A stretch of 64,000 nucleotides of DNA. It comes from Tetrahymena thermophila SB210 (Eukaryota > Ciliophora > Oligohymenophorea > Hymenostomatida > Tetrahymenidae). Under the pieces are notes generated by a model. The model was not told where the DNA came from. It searched no databases and saw only the letters and a program-made list of their open reading frames with translations. A program made the position numbers and the translations under genes. The stretch lies in assembly GCF_000189635.1 (NCBI RefSeq), contig NW_002476463.1, forward strand, positions 1,364,001-1,428,000. The letters are read 5' to 3'. Of this stretch, positions 60,754 through 64,000 are shown piece after piece (the first letter of the stretch is position 1; each line of letters starts with the position of its first letter).

Positions 60754-63700
60754 TCAATCATTTAATTAGCAAAGCAAAGCTGTACCTCTTAATGTCCAAA
60801 ATTCAGGTGCTTCATGCTTTGTGTTAAGTGACTATTTTACAATAAATAAATTTTAATCAGTAATTTGTTTCTTAAATTGAATATTAATTTCATTTTTTCA
60901 AATTAAATGAAAATATTTCTTACAACTGCTATAATGAAGTTGGTTGATTGACCTGTCGTTGATAAAACACCTACTCTATCTGATGTTTTATAAACTGGAC
61001 AACTGTAATTATCCTCAGGTTAAGTATAATTTTCTTAGGGATTAAAGTGGATCATGGGCATAGTGGAATATAATTATCCTATTTGTTAGTCTACTAAAGA
61101 ATCCATTGGAGTGTCCCATCTAGCTCCATCAAGATACAATCCATAAATGTAAACACCATCCTTTTAATTAAATTTAAATTTGAATAAAATAAGAAGATTT
61201 TTAATTATATTTTATTACTTTGGGACCTGCAAGTATTTTATCATAATCAATGCTCATTATTTTATATTTAAAGCTCAAACTATCAATAGGGATTTTATAT
61301 TTTCTAGAGTGTGTCTGAAGTACACCTGTTAGGAAACCTATATATATCAAATAAATAAAATCAATAAGTAAATTTCATTAACAATTCTAAATATACCTTG
61401 AGGGAAATAGAAACCACTAAGCCAATATGAGACAGGATTACCAACTTCAAGCCACTTTTTCATCATATTCACTCTCTCAATCAAATCAATAAACCATGAG
61501 CTCAGTGGTTTAAGAGAAGAATAAGATACTTTTTTCCATATTGGTGGGAGGAAATTATTTAAAAATGATAGGTACATGTCATCTAATTCCTAACTCATGA
61601 CTACAAAACCTTTAATTGCTTTTTGCAAATTACTCAAACTGTCTTTGCAAACTCCTAAAAGTCTATTAAATTTCTCAATCTATTTAAAATTATTTTAAAC
61701 AATCATATACTTTCTGGATTTAAATTCTTTAAAATCATAAATAAAGAAAATAAGTTGATATAATTTACTTCTTAAAGGAGAACTGTGGTGAGAGAAGGAA
61801 GTGATCCAGCGTCTGTTTTTTTGAATAACTCTGCATTACCTGTGTTTTTATCTAAAAGAGGAGGTAATCTAGACTCTAGATCTTTAGCTAAATCCATAAC
61901 TATTTCATCTTAAGTTTTACCTGTTCCTCCACTTGTACTAACTCTAGGCTAAATGCTGATTACAGTCTCTATCATTTTCACAGATTCCTAGCTATTAAAA
62001 GTAATATTAGCATTTTCATGCATGCCAAATACTTCTGGATCATCAAAGTTAGGAAGATTTTCAATATAATTTCTAATTTATTCAACTTAATCAGATAAAG
62101 GAACATAGTAGATGCCGCTACCAGAAAGCTTACATTAATCTTTTAAGATTTCTTCATTATAATATTTTTTCAAGATACTTAAAAGACATATTCTATCCCA
62201 ATCATCAGTAACTCTACCACCATAATTAATATGACCAGTCATGTAGAGCATAGCCTCCCAAGGTATTTCGTCTGTTGGTTCATTTAAGAACATTTTTAAT
62301 GTTAGAGTACTAATGTCTAAATCACTATCATTAAATTCGTATGCTTTGTTAAAACCAAGAGGACCGAATTTTCTTCTTTCTTAGACTATTGCATGGAAAA
62401 AGCTTAAACCAAAGAGCAACCTATTCCATTATACTGGTTTGTATGAGCAGCTATCCAAGAATTCTTAGTTAAATTCTTAATAGGATCTTTTTAAATTTGC
62501 TTTTAATCCTCTAGGAGCCTGTAAATTTTAAAACAAAATAATTGAGATCAAATTATTAAAAAATTAAATTACTTCAGTAGTAAGCTTTAGACCATTTTAT
62601 AAAACAGAGACAGGGAAATAATTAACAGGCATAGATGTCAAGAAAAGCCTAAATTAGTCATTCTAAATGAAATTTGAAGATGGGAAAGCTTCTACTATTT
62701 TTTCTAAGCTGCCCATCCAACTCTTGGCTAAATGGCAATTCTACAGTAAAACCCAAGTTCCTTAGTTTTTAGCTTTTTCTATTAATATTTCAGCCTTCTT
62801 ACCTTGTCCTTGACCAAGTGATATTTAGTTTATCTATATTTCTTTTTACTTAGCGAGTTTTAATAAAAGAGAAGTAGGATCAGCACCAGATGAAAGAATA
62901 AAAATAATTGGTGTAAAGCAATCACTATCATTATAAACACTTTCCATATTACTAGTCACTATTTCATCATAAAATTTACCTATTTTTTTTTATTTTTTAA
63001 TTAAAATAAATAATTTAAAAACAAATATTTGTTAATAAAATGGTTTTAGTTTAGAAGTTAATTTTGAATTTATTTTAGATTTAATTTTATTCTTTTATTG
63101 TTTTATGTTTTATTTACTTAAATTTTTAAACTCTATATTTTTGTATCAAATAAAAATTTTAATTTTTTGAATAACTAACTAACTAACTAACTAAATAACT
63201 CAATCAGTCAGTCAGTCCTTTGTGTTAAAATAAAGAATTATAATTAAAATAGATTTATTTTGTTTAATCTTACCTATTTCATCACTAACATAATGAGAGA
63301 AGGAGTGCATAACTTTTTCAGGTCTGAAAATTTTGATTAGAATAAGTTTCAAGAATCTGTCTATTTCTTCACAGCCTTTAGGAAGCTTTTCGTGGTATAT
63401 GTCTTCACTTTATATAAAGCTAGCCCATGAAGCCATGTCTTTCTTGATTAGATTAGGAATTTCTTTGAATTGTGTGATTTAAAGGGAACATTCGAAAAGT
63501 GTAATCCATTATTTGTCTGAGATTGTTCCCTTTGCTGGGTTATCAGGAATTCTAGAAGTATCTTTAATTGTAAGAGCTGGTCCACGCAATAAAATATTCC
63601 ATGAATTTTAAGTAATTTCTTCTCTTTGTCTTTTAATGGCTGTGCAAATTAAAAATGAAAATAGCTTCTTATGGGTATTAAATAGACCTCTACAAATATC

Positions 63701-64000
63701 CATGAATAATGTTTTTGTAATATTTTCAGATAAATTTAATAATCTTTCTTCTAAAACATTAGTTTGCTAAGATGTTTCCTATTCATAAAATAAATATTAT
63801 ATTAAATTGATAGTTTTTTTATTAAAAATAATTTACCAAAGCTATTTTGAACAATTTCTTGAAGTAAGCTAACGAATATTAATACATAGGATCAATACCA
63901 GATAAATCACTTATAACGAAATAGAGTACAGTACCTCTGATTGATACAGGAACATATTGAGATCTACTGATGTTAATTTATTCTTCAATTTATTAAGCGG
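60754..64000 (-). CDS. Axonemal-type dynein heavy chain, C-terminal part (continues beyond window)
   Basis: Exons in window (reading order): 64000-63837 (partial), 63778-63274, 62979-62573, 62518-61769, 61679-61397, 61337-61219, 61160-60924, 60831-60754; about 846 residues to the stop. Dynein heavy chains are the AAA+ motors of cilia and cytoplasm. Seen: [19 protein letters not shown] and [20 protein letters not shown] in the AAA5 region, [20 protein letters not shown] leading to AAA6, then [18 protein letters not shown] and [20 protein letters not shown]. The C-terminal domain follows with [63 protein letters not shown] and the terminal RGTALLCQLND. The presence of the C-terminal domain and its wording fit single-headed inner-arm axonemal chains, but isotype assignment needs the rest. 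All seven introns join in frame; the second holds a tetranucleotide repeat. Confidence 0.93.
63173..63217. repeat. Tetranucleotide tracts (AACT)n and (CAGT)n inside a dynein intron
   Basis: Consecutive AACT units followed by CAGT units within the 294-nt intron between the exons ending at 63274 and beginning at 62979. Intronic, so length change should be tolerated. Confidence 0.8.

Noticed and set aside
1-64000. Chromosome-breakage sequence, telomeric repeats, tRNA or rRNA genes, CRISPR arrays
   Set aside because: I looked for the Tetrahymena 15-bp breakage sequence, runs of G4T2 or C4A2, tRNA T-loop blocks and regularly spaced repeats with unique spacers and found none; the tandem arrays seen have no unique spacers.
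1-64000. Transposons, retroelements or virus-like elements
   Set aside because: No reverse transcriptase, transposase, integrase or capsid-like protein text and no long terminal repeats were seen; the repeats present are local tandem duplications.

Overview
The window is nuclear DNA of a ciliate, most likely macronuclear DNA of Tetrahymena or a close oligohymenophorean relative. Long, family-typical proteins appear only when TAA and TAG are read as glutamine and TGA is the sole stop. Base composition is very AT-rich. Introns are short, AT-rich GT..AG introns, mostly 40-100 nt, which is longer than Paramecium introns and fits Tetrahymena. All coordinates, exon joins and translations here were made by hand with ciliate code 6.

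Layout. 1-7.6 kb: 3' part of a glutamine-rich gene (+), a small unknown gene (-), a protein kinase (+) and a B-box/WD40 gene (+). 7.4-14.0 kb: an old tandem duplication that carries the WD40 3' end, a whole 13-exon leucine-rich-repeat gene and the 5' end of an EF-hand gene. It left two intact LRR genes and two truncated gene ends at the central junction. 13.9-20.6 kb: the intact EF-hand gene (+), exosome subunit CSL4 (-) and a PH-domain gene (+). 21.2-28.7 kb: a probable mitochondrial protein (-), the vacuolar SM protein VPS33 (-) and a small EGF-like membrane protein (-). 29.7-38.4 kb: a 17-exon gene (-) for a secreted or surface protein of about 2042 aa. 39.6-49.5 kb: a zinc-finger gene (-), an eIF1A-like gene (+) and two tandem sugar-transporter paralogues (-). 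52.0-59.7 kb: a large membrane protein (-), an unknown three-exon gene (-) and a RING-H2 membrane protein (+). 60.75 kb to the end: the 3' end of an axonemal-type dynein heavy chain (-).

There is no operon logic; neighbouring genes serve unrelated eukaryotic functions (signalling, RNA decay, vacuolar fusion, translation, transport, cilia). Gene-free stretches are AT-rich with simple repeats, three tandem-repeat arrays and one GC-richer island at 47.4 kb. I saw no tRNA or rRNA gene, no recognisable transposon and no 15-bp Tetrahymena chromosome-breakage sequence, as expected for the interior of a macronuclear chromosome. Exon joins were accepted only when frame, phase and GT/AG all agreed; cDNA would settle them.
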